Assembly: GCA_036986155.1 (NCBI GenBank)
Contig: BTRA01000002.1
Location: 1 to 64,000, forward strand
DNA: 64,000 bases
Direction: 5' to 3'
Source of the DNA: JACZXQ01 sp036986155
GTDB taxonomy: Bacteria > Gemmatimonadota > Gemmatimonadetes > Longimicrobiales > Gaopeijiaceae
Position numbers and translations under genes: made by a program. Positions within the stretch are counted from its first letter, which is position 1. Every line of letters starts with the position of its first letter. The notes under the pieces were generated by a model. That model saw nothing but the letters and a program-made list of their open reading frames with translations. It had not been told where the DNA came from and ran no database searches. Of this stretch, positions 7,645 to 15,244 are shown one piece after another.

Positions 7645-9960
7645 CTATCCGAGGTGGGCCCTTAGCAACTCCTGGACCACCTCGGGGTCGGCGTTGCCGT
7701 CCGTACTGCGCATCACCTGTCCGACGAAGAATCCGATGAGACCGTGTTTTCCGCTTCGATATGAGGCCACCTCATCGGGATGGGCGTCTACCAACTCCAT
7801 GATGATCTGCTCCAGGATCTCCGGATCGCTGATCTGAGAGAGCCCGTGGGCCTCGACGATCGCCTCCGGGCTCCCTCCGGACCTCGCCATGACGGCCAGG
7901 ACCTCCCTTCCGCCCCTCACGCTCACGGCTCCGGCTTCGACCATCTCGACGAGGTGAGCGAGGTCGGCGGGCTCGACCGGGAATTCGCTCGGGCTCCGGT
8001 CATCCAGGATGCGAATCACGTCGTTGATGATCCAGTTGGCGATTTGGCGAACCACCACCGACCCGGTCACGGCCCGCTCGAAGTATTCGGATAGGGTGGC
8101 GCTCTGAGCCAGAACTTCCGCGTCACCCTCGGGCAACCCGAATTCGCTTGTATAGCGGTCGAAACGGGCCGCGGCCTCGGGGTCTTCGGGCCGGTGTACC
8201 CGTGGTGTGTTCTGTGCCGGTACCGGGCTCGGAGGCGGCGGGGCCGCAGCCTCGCTCGCCGTGACCGTGGATGCCGTTTTCTTCGCCCAACTGTCACGAA
8301 GCGTGACGGTACGATTGAAGACCAGGGAGTCCGGAGTGGAGTCCGCCTCATCCCGGTAAAAATAGCCCTGCCGCTCGAACTGGTAATGCCTATCGGGCGG
8401 GTCGGACGCCACCGATGGCTCGACCCGCGCATCGGCCAGGACGACCAGAGATTCGGGATTGATGCCGTCCCGGAAGTCCTCGCCCTCCTCGACGTCGTCC
8501 GGGTTCTCCTTGAGGAAGAGCCGATCGTAGAGGCGCACCTCTACGGGTAGCGAATGAACGGCCGAGACCCAATGAATGGTCCCCTTGATTCTCCGCCCGT
8601 CCGGGGTCGTTCCGCCTCGCGTATCCGGGTCGTACGTACAGTGGATCTCCTTGATTTTGCCGTCCGCCGACTTCACGACGTCCACGCACTTGACGACATA
8701 CCCGTACCGGAGGCGCACCTCCCGTCCGGGTGCCAATCGGTGAAAGCCCTTTGGGGGTTTCTCCGAAAAGTCGTCGCGCTCGATGAGCAGCTCACGCGTA
8801 AACGGTACGGCTCGAGATCCCTCCTTTCCGATATCCGACGGGAAGTAGGGCGCCTCCAACTCCTCCGTCTCCCCAGCAGGGTAATTCGTGAGCACGAGCT
8901 TCAGTGGCCGCAGGACGCACATCACGCGAGGCGCCGTGGGGTTGAGATCCGTTCGAATGGAATACTCCAGTTTGCCGAGGTCCACTCGGTTCTGGACCTT
9001 CGCGACCCCGATCATGTCGCAGAACGCTCGGATCGCGGTGGGCTGTACGCCCCGTCGCCGGAGGGCCGCGAGCGTAGGCATGCGAGGGTCGTCCCAGCCA
9101 TTCACCAGGCCGGCCTCGATCAGGGGGAGTAGTCGACGCTTGCTGACGACTGTGTATGCGAGGTTCAGGCGGGCGAACTCATACTGGCGTGGATGAGGCT
9201 TGGGTACCTCCAGGTTGTCGAGAATCCAATCGTAGACCTCGCGGTTGTTCTCGAACTCGAGAGTACACAGCGAGTGCGTGATGCCCTCGATGGAGTCCGA
9301 CAAGCCATGGGCGAAATCGTACAGTGGGTAGATGCACCACTCGTCACCGGTCCGATAGTGGTGGGCTCGCCGGATCCGGTAGAGCAGGGGGTCGCGCATC
9401 AACATGTTCGGCGACTCCATGTCGATTTTCGCACGCAGAACATGGGCGCCGTCCGCAAACTCGCCCGCTCGCATCCGCCGGAAGAGGTCGAGGTTTTCCT
9501 TCGGAGACCTGTCCCGGTATGGACTGGGCTTCCCGGGGGCGGTGACGGATCCCCGCAGAGTGCGAATCTCCTCTTCGGTCGACGAGTCTACATATGCCTT
9601 CCCGGACTCGACGAGCTGCTCGGCGTAGCCGTAGAGTCGCTCGAAGTAATCCGAAGCGTGGAAGAGGTTGTCGCCCCAGTCGAAGCCCAACCAGCGGATA
9701 TCCTCCTTCATCGCTTCGACGTAACGCTCGTCCTCGGTGGTGGGGTTCGTATCATCGAACCGGAGGTGGGTTACGCCGTCGTGTTCGGCCGCCGCACCGA
9801 AGTTCAGGCAGATGGACTTCGCGTGCCCGATGTGGAGGAAGCCGTTCGGCTCGGGAGGGAAGCGTGTGACCACCCTTCCCCCGTGTGTCCCGGCTAAGAC
9901 ATCCTCGCGGATGATGGCCCGGATGAAGTCCAGCCCCTCGGCCGTGTTTCCCTCGTTCAT
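7645..9960 (-). CDS. glnS: glutaminyl-tRNA synthetase with C-terminal GatB/YqeY domain
   Basis: This 771-residue class I synthetase is about 210 residues longer than E. coli GlnRS. RFPPEPNGFLHIGHAKS (HIGH at 43-46) and VVSKRR (272-276) form the ATP site; the usual anticodon-binding beta-barrels follow. The last 170 residues (from about 600) are a separate helical domain ending HGLIGFFVGQVMRST, which is the tRNA-binding tail of GatB and YqeY. A similar fusion is known in Deinococcus radiodurans GlnRS. It charges tRNA-Gln directly. I chose the ATG at 9960; an in-frame GTG at 9975 is the alternative. Confidence 0.95.
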   Translation of the reverse strand: MNEGNTAEGLDFIRAIIREDVLAGTHGGRVVTRFPPEPNGFLHIGHAKSICLNFGAAAEHDGVTHLRFDDTNPTTEDERYVEAMKEDIRWLGFDWGDNLFHASDYFERLYGYAEQLVESGKAYVDSSTEEEIRTLRGSVTAPGKPSPYRDRSPKENLDLFRRMRAGEFADGAHVLRAKIDMESPNMLMRDPLLYRIRRAHHYRTGDEWCIYPLYDFAHGLSDSIEGITHSLCTLEFENNREVYDWILDNLEVPKPHPRQYEFARLNLAYTVVSKRRLLPLIEAGLVNGWDDPRMPTLAALRRRGVQPTAIRAFCDMIGVAKVQNRVDLGKLEYSIRTDLNPTAPRVMCVLRPLKLVLTNYPAGETEELEAPYFPSDIGKEGSRAVPFTRELLIERDDFSEKPPKGFHRLAPGREVRLRYGYVVKCVDVVKSADGKIKEIHCTYDPDTRGGTTPDGRRIKGTIHWVSAVHSLPVEVRLYDRLFLKENPDDVEEGEDFRDGINPESLVVLADARVEPSVASDPPDRHYQFERQGYFYRDEADSTPDSLVFNRTVTLRDSWAKKTASTVTASEAAAPPPPSPVPAQNTPRVHRPEDPEAAARFDRYTSEFGLPEGDAEVLAQSATLSEYFERAVTGSVVVRQIANWIINDVIRILDDRSPSEFPVEPADLAHLVEMVEAGAVSVRGGREVLAVMARSGGSPEAIVEAHGLSQISDPEILEQIIMELVDAHPDEVASYRSGKHGLIGFFVGQVMRSTDGNADPEVVQELLRAHLG

Positions 9961-10149
9961 GGTGCTCGATCCCACTCTGCCGGCCGGTCGGGAGGCCAGG
10001 GGGCAACGTTGGTGGATCTTGAAGAACTTCGGAGTCTAACGATGCAATGCGGGTTTGGTCTACGGGAAGATTCGAACACTCGGGCGACATCACCTTCGCC
10101 GGCGTCTGGCTTGCGCCCGGTGACGAACAGGGTGTCGGAGAAAGACGGT

Positions 10150-10187
10150 GGGGGCAGCCCACGGATTCAATCCAGTGGGCGGCCCCC
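10150..10187. repeat. long imperfect inverted repeat upstream of glnS
   Basis: Arms GGGGGCAGCCCAC (10150-10162) and GTGGGCGGCCCCC (10175-10187) pair over 13 positions with one mismatch, around a 12-base loop that itself contains GGAT/ATCC. No T run follows on either strand. The 391-base stretch 9976-10366 also holds a shorter hairpin, CTTCCC/GGGAAG at 10194-10209, and the terminator at 10314. I see no convincing gene there. Confidence 0.4.
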
Positions 10188-10313
10188 GGTCGTCTTCCCT
10201 TTCGGGAAGGGCTTTGGCGGGAAAAAATCCCGGAGGCCGTTACCCGTTCGGTGCCGGCCTCGATAAGGGAATCGTTGAAAGAAGCGCTAGGTTCCCTCCG
10301 GCCTCCAAATCAA

Positions 10314-10352
10314 GAAGGTGCCCTCGGGGATACTCTCCCCGAGGGCACCTTC
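10314..10352 (-). terminator. strong intrinsic terminator
   Basis: A perfect 17-bp inverted repeat (10314-10330 with 10336-10352, five-base loop TACTC) begins 15 bases after the stop codon of the arginine-pair protein. On the minus strand it is followed by TTGATTT. Its length and perfection indicate a true transcription end and support the small gene before it. Confidence 0.75.
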
Positions 10353-10366
10353 GAACGGTCCGTTTC

Positions 10367-10654
10367 TTAGGCGACGCGGCGCTCGGCGCCCCGTCGCTCG
10401 GTGCGGCTCCGGCGCGTCGCCTCATCTCGCCGGTCGTCGGCGACCCTGCGCCCTACACCTATCCGGCGGCTGTCCACGCGGTCGTCCTGCCGGACTTTGG
10501 CAGCATAGACGCGCCGGTTCCAGACGCGGCGTCCTTTGCCGTACCGGCGCGTGGCGAGTTCGCGGCGACCCCAGCTTCGGCGATCGCTTTCACCCCTCCG
10601 GGTCGCGTTCTGTCTTCGGTCGACCTCGGAGTTCATCTTTTCCTCTTCCGACAT
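10367..10654 (-). CDS. arginine-pair repeat protein, 95 residues
   Basis: This is a very basic protein with 13 Arg-Arg pairs, at residues 13, 19, 25, 30, 36, 42, 47, 63, 69, 75, 81, 87 and 92, giving a period of 5 to 6. Typical units are DRRQNAT, RRGESD and RRSWG. The ATG at 10654 has AAGGAAG about 6 bases upstream, and a perfect terminator follows the stop, so a real gene is likely. Similar D-R-R runs occur as linkers before PilZ or GGDEF domains, but here they make up the whole protein. A nucleic-acid- or polyanion-binding role is only inferred from charge. I do not recognise a named family. Confidence 0.6.
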   Translation of the reverse strand: MSEEEKMNSEVDRRQNATRRGESDRRSWGRRELATRRYGKGRRVWNRRVYAAKVRQDDRVDSRRIGVGRRVADDRRDEATRRSRTERRGAERRVA

Positions 10655-10782
10655 GCATCTTCCTTTCGTGCCGGGCCCATGTTTCGGCATGATCCCGTAC
10701 TATCATCTGCGGTACAAGCTGATCTCAATAATGGATACGTCCCCGGCGTGTGTCCAGAAAAATCCCATCAACGAAGTCGCTC

Positions 10783-13302
10783 CTACAGGCCCTCTGCGAC
10801 CTCACGGAGTTCAGCCTGCCGCCGTACGTCCGCTTCCTCGAGTGCCGCTTGGATCGCCGGACAGCGGACACGGACTTCATCGAGGTCATCGCGCCTCAAC
10901 TCGTAGAGTGCGCAAGGCGTTACTGCCCGGCAGGTAGCGGTGCGAGGCGTATTATGCAGCAAGGCGGTCTCACCGAAGAAGTCGCCGGCCATGAGCGTGG
11001 CGAGGTCTTCGGACACATCCGCCTTGAGGAGTGAAACGCGGATCACTCCACGAGCCACCAGGAACAGCGACGATCCCGTGGTGCCCTGCCGCACGATGAC
11101 TTCGCCCGCGGGTGCCGTGCGCCGCCGCAGTCTGCGGGCCAGGAGGCCGAATTCTTCGGGCGGCGTGTCCTGGAAGAACGGGACTTTCTTGAGGAGTTCC
11201 TCGGGGCTCACTTGGAGCTTCACGACCTGGCTGGCCCGGAGCGTTCTCAGCTCCTCCGCCATCTCTTGAAGCATGGTCTCTGCTACACCCTCTGGGATGA
11301 TGCCTGAATGAGCCATTTCTTCGATCGCCTCGCGCTCGGCGTGCAACACCAAGCGGTCGGCCAGTCGCTCCTGCGCGGCGGAAACGAACTCGGGGAAGAG
11401 CTCGGCATTCTGATCGAGGCGGCTGCGCGCGTTCTCGTGCCAATACTCGTAGGCCGCCCTGGCCTCGTCCACGATGTCGGGGCGCGCCCTGTCGATCTCG
11501 GCGAGTTCGCCGAGTTCATCGAGCACGCAGCGGCTGCCCCGGGAGCGGGCCCAGGCGATCTCATAATCCCGCGCTGTGCGATTGGCCCTCAACCCCTCGA
11601 CGATCCCGCCGAGCCCCGGAATCCCGTCCATGATGCGATAGAGCACGTTCTCCAGGCGCTCGCCGGTTGGGGGGTGAAGTGTGAAGCCCGGAAGGTTCGC
11701 GTCGTGGCGGATTCCCTCGGTCTGTAGCTCGATCGAGTGGGTGAGATTCCGGTAGGCGCGTTCCGAGAGATGGCCCCGCGAGAACATTTGGTAGTACAGC
11801 GTGTTCTCGACGCCGAAGCACCTGAGATGGAGGAGCTTGCGCTCTTCGTCCAGGTCGAGTTCGTCCGCCCGTAGCTGCTCGAGTGCGGCCTTCATCGTAG
11901 CGATCCCCTCCTCGCATCGGTCTCGGATGCCCTCTGCGATACGAGGAGCGAACAGGCCGCCCGCTCGCAGCTCTGGGATTTGTTCGAGGGTCCTAGTCTT
12001 GGCCGAAAGCAGACCTTCGAAGCGAGCTAGGCGGTCGGAGAGCGGAGGCACGTGAAGGCCGAAGCGCCGCACGAGGTGCTCCATGGTCAGGCCTTGGAAA
12101 ATCAGCGTGAAGAGCACCGCCCCTGCAACGAGAACGACAAACGTCTCCCGCAGGCCCTCCGCGTCTTCCGGCACGACACTCAGCGCGATGGCCAGCGCGA
12201 CGCCGCCACGCAGTCCACCCCAGAACATCACGGTTCGGTATCGAACGTCGACTGGATCGGAACCCGGAAGGCGGCCGACAAGCGGTACCAGGGTGAAGAT
12301 GACCAGGGCCCGCGAAGCGATCATCGCGAGGATCACCCAACCGAGGGCGGGGAGGTACCGAGCGATCCCTGAGATGTCTGCGGTCTGCCCGATGGTGACG
12401 CCGACCAGCAGAAAGATGAGGGCGTTCGCCACAGTGGAAGCGTACTCCCAGAAGTGGACCATATAACCCGCCACCGACGGCGAGATCTTGGCCTTGCCCC
12501 ATCCGCCGATCACCATGCCGGCCGCGACCGTGGCCATGACGCCACTCAACCGCAAGGTCTCTTCGGCCAGCACGAAGGAGAAGTAGGCCAGGACGGTGGT
12601 GAGCGAGATTTCGATGAACGCGTCGCCCTCCACCCGGCCCAACGCCAACCCCACAAGCACGGCGGCCGCCCACCCGACCAGGAGCCCCCCGAGAAAGACG
12701 AGGAAGAAATCGCCGACGCCGAGCAGGATCGTTTGGGAGGTAATCACTCCGGCGGCCATGATGCCCACAAGGATGTTCGCCAATACGATGGCGGTCGCGT
12801 CGTTGAACAGGCTCTCGCCCTCGACGAGGATCGTCAGGCGCTTGGGGGCACCGAGTTGACGGAAGAGGGAGATCACGGCGACCGGGTCTGTGGCGCTGAG
12901 GATCGACCCGAGCAGCAGCGCCTCAGGCCACCCCATGCCGGTCGCGAATACCATGACCGCGCCGATCACGGCGGTCGAGATCAGCAGGCCCGGGATCGCG
13001 AGCATCAACACGGAGGAGAGGTTCTCCCGGAGCGCTCTGACTTCGAGATTGAATGCGGACTCGAAGACCAGCGCCGGAAGCAGCACGAAGAACACCAACT
13101 CGGGAGGCATGTCCAGGTCGAGGACGCCGCCCAGCGCCTCTCCGCCGACCTTCGCCATCTGCGCCAGCGCGATCCCAACCAGCACGAGGGCGACCGTGAA
13201 GGGCATTCGCACCCTTTTCGCGAGCGCCATCGTGCCGGCTGCGACCAACAACAAAGTGACCGCCGAATAGACGATCTGGACGATTTGGTGACCTCCCCCC
13301 AC
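10783..13302 (-). CDS. Na+/H+ antiporter (CPA1) with C-terminal cyclic-nucleotide-binding domain
   Basis: This 839-residue protein starts at a GTG two bases after the upstream channel gene. The N-terminal 400 residues have 12-13 membrane segments with the CPA1 transport motifs ATDPVAV (137-143) and EGESLFNDATA (161-171). A long cytosolic helical region follows, and the last 110 residues are a cNMP-binding/Crp-like beta-roll (GTTGSSLFLVARGVIRV, then MAGDFFGETALL). The layout resembles plant SOS1. By family it exchanges Na+ or K+ for H+ across the inner membrane, and the regulatory domain probably senses a nucleotide or acts structurally. Co-transcription with the K+ channel suggests cation and pH homeostasis. 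Confidence 0.92.
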   Translation of the reverse strand: MGGGHQIVQIVYSAVTLLLVAAGTMALAKRVRMPFTVALVLVGIALAQMAKVGGEALGGVLDLDMPPELVFFVLLPALVFESAFNLEVRALRENLSSVLMLAIPGLLISTAVIGAVMVFATGMGWPEALLLGSILSATDPVAVISLFRQLGAPKRLTILVEGESLFNDATAIVLANILVGIMAAGVITSQTILLGVGDFFLVFLGGLLVGWAAAVLVGLALGRVEGDAFIEISLTTVLAYFSFVLAEETLRLSGVMATVAAGMVIGGWGKAKISPSVAGYMVHFWEYASTVANALIFLLVGVTIGQTADISGIARYLPALGWVILAMIASRALVIFTLVPLVGRLPGSDPVDVRYRTVMFWGGLRGGVALAIALSVVPEDAEGLRETFVVLVAGAVLFTLIFQGLTMEHLVRRFGLHVPPLSDRLARFEGLLSAKTRTLEQIPELRAGGLFAPRIAEGIRDRCEEGIATMKAALEQLRADELDLDEERKLLHLRCFGVENTLYYQMFSRGHLSERAYRNLTHSIELQTEGIRHDANLPGFTLHPPTGERLENVLYRIMDGIPGLGGIVEGLRANRTARDYEIAWARSRGSRCVLDELGELAEIDRARPDIVDEARAAYEYWHENARSRLDQNAELFPEFVSAAQERLADRLVLHAEREAIEEMAHSGIIPEGVAETMLQEMAEELRTLRASQVVKLQVSPEELLKKVPFFQDTPPEEFGLLARRLRRRTAPAGEVIVRQGTTGSSLFLVARGVIRVSLLKADVSEDLATLMAGDFFGETALLHNTPRTATCRAVTPCALYELRRDDLDEVRVRCPAIQAALEEADVRRQAELREVAEGL

Positions 13303-13304
13303 GA

Positions 13305-14396
13305 CTACGCTCTCCCCGCCACGGGCCTGGAGATCATCGCCCCTCCTACATGGTCGCATACGGCCCTGATCTCGCTGGGCGATCCCAGGAGGATCAGGAC
13401 GGACTTTTCCGCCAGCGTCATGCCGGCGGGTGGGTTGTAGCACCACTGGCCGCTGGGTTCACGGCATGCCACAAGGAGCGCGTTCGAAATCCTCCCCAGG
13501 TCGAGTGCTCGGATCTCCTTGCCGACAGCGGAAGATCCGGGGGGTAGGGTTACCTCGTCGATTCGGAGGTTGGCGTCTCGATCTCGCAGCATCGTATCGA
13601 GGAAGGACACTACCGTCGGACGGATCAACTCGGAGGCTAACCGGAGACCGCCGATGAAGTTGGGTGATACGACCGCGTCCGCCCCGACCCGTCGGATCTT
13701 GTCGCTGGAGTCCACGTCTGCCACCCTCGACACGATTCGCAGTGAAGGATTGAGTTGGCGGGCGCTCAGGGTCACGACCAGGTTCTCCTTGTCGCTCTCT
13801 GTGCACGCGACCAGACCGGCGGCGCGTGCGATTCCGGCCGATTCGAGGATCTCGTCGCTGGCAGGGTCCCCCACTACGATCGGAGTGTCTGGGAGCTCTT
13901 TTCGAACGTGGTCCCACCGCTCCGCGTGATCGCAGATGATCACGATCTCGCGCATTACCGCCAGCAACTCGGCCGCCGTGTAAAGGGCCGTACCTCCGGA
14001 GCCGCATACGATGAGATGGTCGGAAAGGTTCGCTATTGTCTTCTCCACCTGTCGCCTCCGGAAGACGTGTCCTAGGTGGCCCTCGAGAATGAACGCGGTG
14101 GCCGTGGTCAGAAAGTAGAAAACAGCACCCATTCCGACGAGGATGAGGACGGCGGTGAAGAGGCGTCCGCCGGGACTGCCGCTCAAATCGATGATTTCCC
14201 CATACCCCACCGTGGTGAGGGTGATGATGGTCATGTAGAAGGCGTCGACCCAGCCAGCGGCCGGGTCGATGATCCCGTAAAAGGCCGTTCCGGCGCCAAT
14301 GACCGCGATCATGATGAACACGACACGGGAGAGGCGTGCCTTCAATCGGCGGAGGTCTTCTTCCCAATCGCCTTGCGGCGCGTCGTAGGGATTCAA
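13305..14396 (-). CDS. two-TM potassium channel with RCK (TrkA-N/TrkA-C) domains
   Basis: This 363-residue protein has two membrane helices (about 24-44 and 78-104) flanking a pore loop with the K+ selectivity filter TTVGYG (61-66). A TrkA-N/RCK domain starts near residue 126, and a TrkA-C domain lies near 270-350. The layout equals MthK-like channels. The nucleotide-binding turn reads CGSGGTA, a relaxed GxGxxG. It is first in the operon with the CPA1 antiporter, only two bases apart. By family it conducts K+ in response to ligand binding at the RCK ring. Confidence 0.9.
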   Translation of the reverse strand: MNPYDAPQGDWEEDLRRLKARLSRVVFIMIAVIGAGTAFYGIIDPAAGWVDAFYMTIITLTTVGYGEIIDLSGSPGGRLFTAVLILVGMGAVFYFLTTATAFILEGHLGHVFRRRQVEKTIANLSDHLIVCGSGGTALYTAAELLAVMREIVIICDHAERWDHVRKELPDTPIVVGDPASDEILESAGIARAAGLVACTESDKENLVVTLSARQLNPSLRIVSRVADVDSSDKIRRVGADAVVSPNFIGGLRLASELIRPTVVSFLDTMLRDRDANLRIDEVTLPPGSSAVGKEIRALDLGRISNALLVACREPSGQWCYNPPAGMTLAEKSVLILLGSPSEIRAVCDHVGGAMISRPVAGRA

Positions 14397-14623
14397 GGGC
14401 TAGCGAGGGACGGAGGAAGCGGTCCGGGCCATGGACCGGAACAAACCCGTCTGCAGATTGGCCGACTCAATGTTTGGCGGCGCACGTGGAAGCGCAAGAA
14501 TTCGATCGCCCACCCAGTTGATCAACATGGGAGATAGAAGCACTGTACGCATTGCACGGGGATGGTCGATGCGGGCATCTTTACGCCGTCGTGAACGACA
14601 AGACCACCCTACAGCAGGACCTC

Positions 14624-15244
14624 ATGGCGCACATCCCCTACGTACCCTATGAAGAAGCCGATGGCCTTCTGGGAGAGCTGTATTCTCGCTACGCCGCGGC
14701 GGACGGGCGGTTGGACAACATCGTCCGTATCCATTCGCTGAATCCTCCTTCGATGCAGCACCATCTGCAGCTCTACTCCCATTTGATGCGAGGCCGGTCC
14801 CCCCTAAGCCGAGTGCAGAGAGAGATGATCGCTGTGACGGTGTCCGCCGCGAACGACTGCTTCTATTGAATGAACCATCACGGAGCGGGTCTCCGTCGGC
14901 TGTTGGGGAGCAGCGAGGTTCCCCGGGCACTGGCTCGGGATTATCGATGCGCCGAGATTTCCGCGCAGGATCGGGCCATGTTGGACTACGCCGTGCGCCT
15001 GACGCGGGAGCCGGGTGGGATGGGAGAAGTCGATGTTGCCGCCCTGAAGGAGGCCGGCTTCGACGACACAGGCATCTTGGATATCTGTCAGGTAAGCGCG
15101 TATTACAACTACGTGAACCGTCTCGCAGACGGCCTTGGTGTCCGACTCGAGCCTGAATGGACGGATGACGAGATGACGATCACGCACGAGGAGTTTGGAG
15201 TGCGCCGCGAGCAGAGGCTCGAGAGGACGGGCGGGGACGAGTGA
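14624..15244 (+). CDS. AhpD-like peroxidase-related selenoprotein (in-frame TGA at 14867-14869)
   Basis: Read through the TGA, this gives one 206-residue protein matching the peroxidase-related AhpD/carboxymuconolactone decarboxylase family from end to end: IPYVPYEEADGLLGELY, SPLSRVQREMIAVTVSAAN, then DCFY-U-MNHHGAGL, and ISAQDRAMLDYAVRLTREP and NYVNRLADGLG at the C-terminus. The family active site is CxxC with a His three residues on; here Cys79 is kept and TGA (codon 82) takes the place of the second, peroxidatic Cys, with His86 in place. A hairpin suited to a bacterial SECIS follows. The C-terminal half overlaps hutH by GTGA, so ribosomes are expected to reach the end. The start is ATG 14624 with AGGA upstream. 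Family role: thiol or selenol peroxidase in the cytoplasm. The alternative is a nonsense mutation or sequencing error. Confidence 0.75.
14880..14896 (+). promoter_or_regulatory. candidate bacterial SECIS hairpin
   Basis: ACGGAG (14880-14885) pairs perfectly with CTCCGT (14891-14896) around the five-base loop CGGGT, which contains the GGU typical of bacterial SECIS loops. The stem starts 10 bases and the loop 16 bases after the in-frame TGA, within the spacing SelB needs. It lies inside the coding sequence, as bacterial SECIS elements do. Confidence 0.6.

Noticed and set aside
10060..10092. Possible tRNA T-arm (ATTCGAAC on plus)
   Set aside because: Flanking bases do not form the five-pair T stem, and no acceptor or anticodon arm was found.
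10047..10370. 107-residue plus-strand frame
   Set aside because: It runs through two hairpins and the terminator stem and has no ribosome-binding site or family pattern.
12454..13440. 328-residue plus-strand frame rich in Asp, His, Gln and Arg
   Set aside because: Antisense shadow of the antiporter gene; composition is typical of reversed codons.
14870..15244. Second half of the AhpD-like gene as an independent gene starting at the ATG after TGA
   Set aside because: It would lack half of the CxxC active site and the first three helices, and there is no ribosome-binding site before the ATG.
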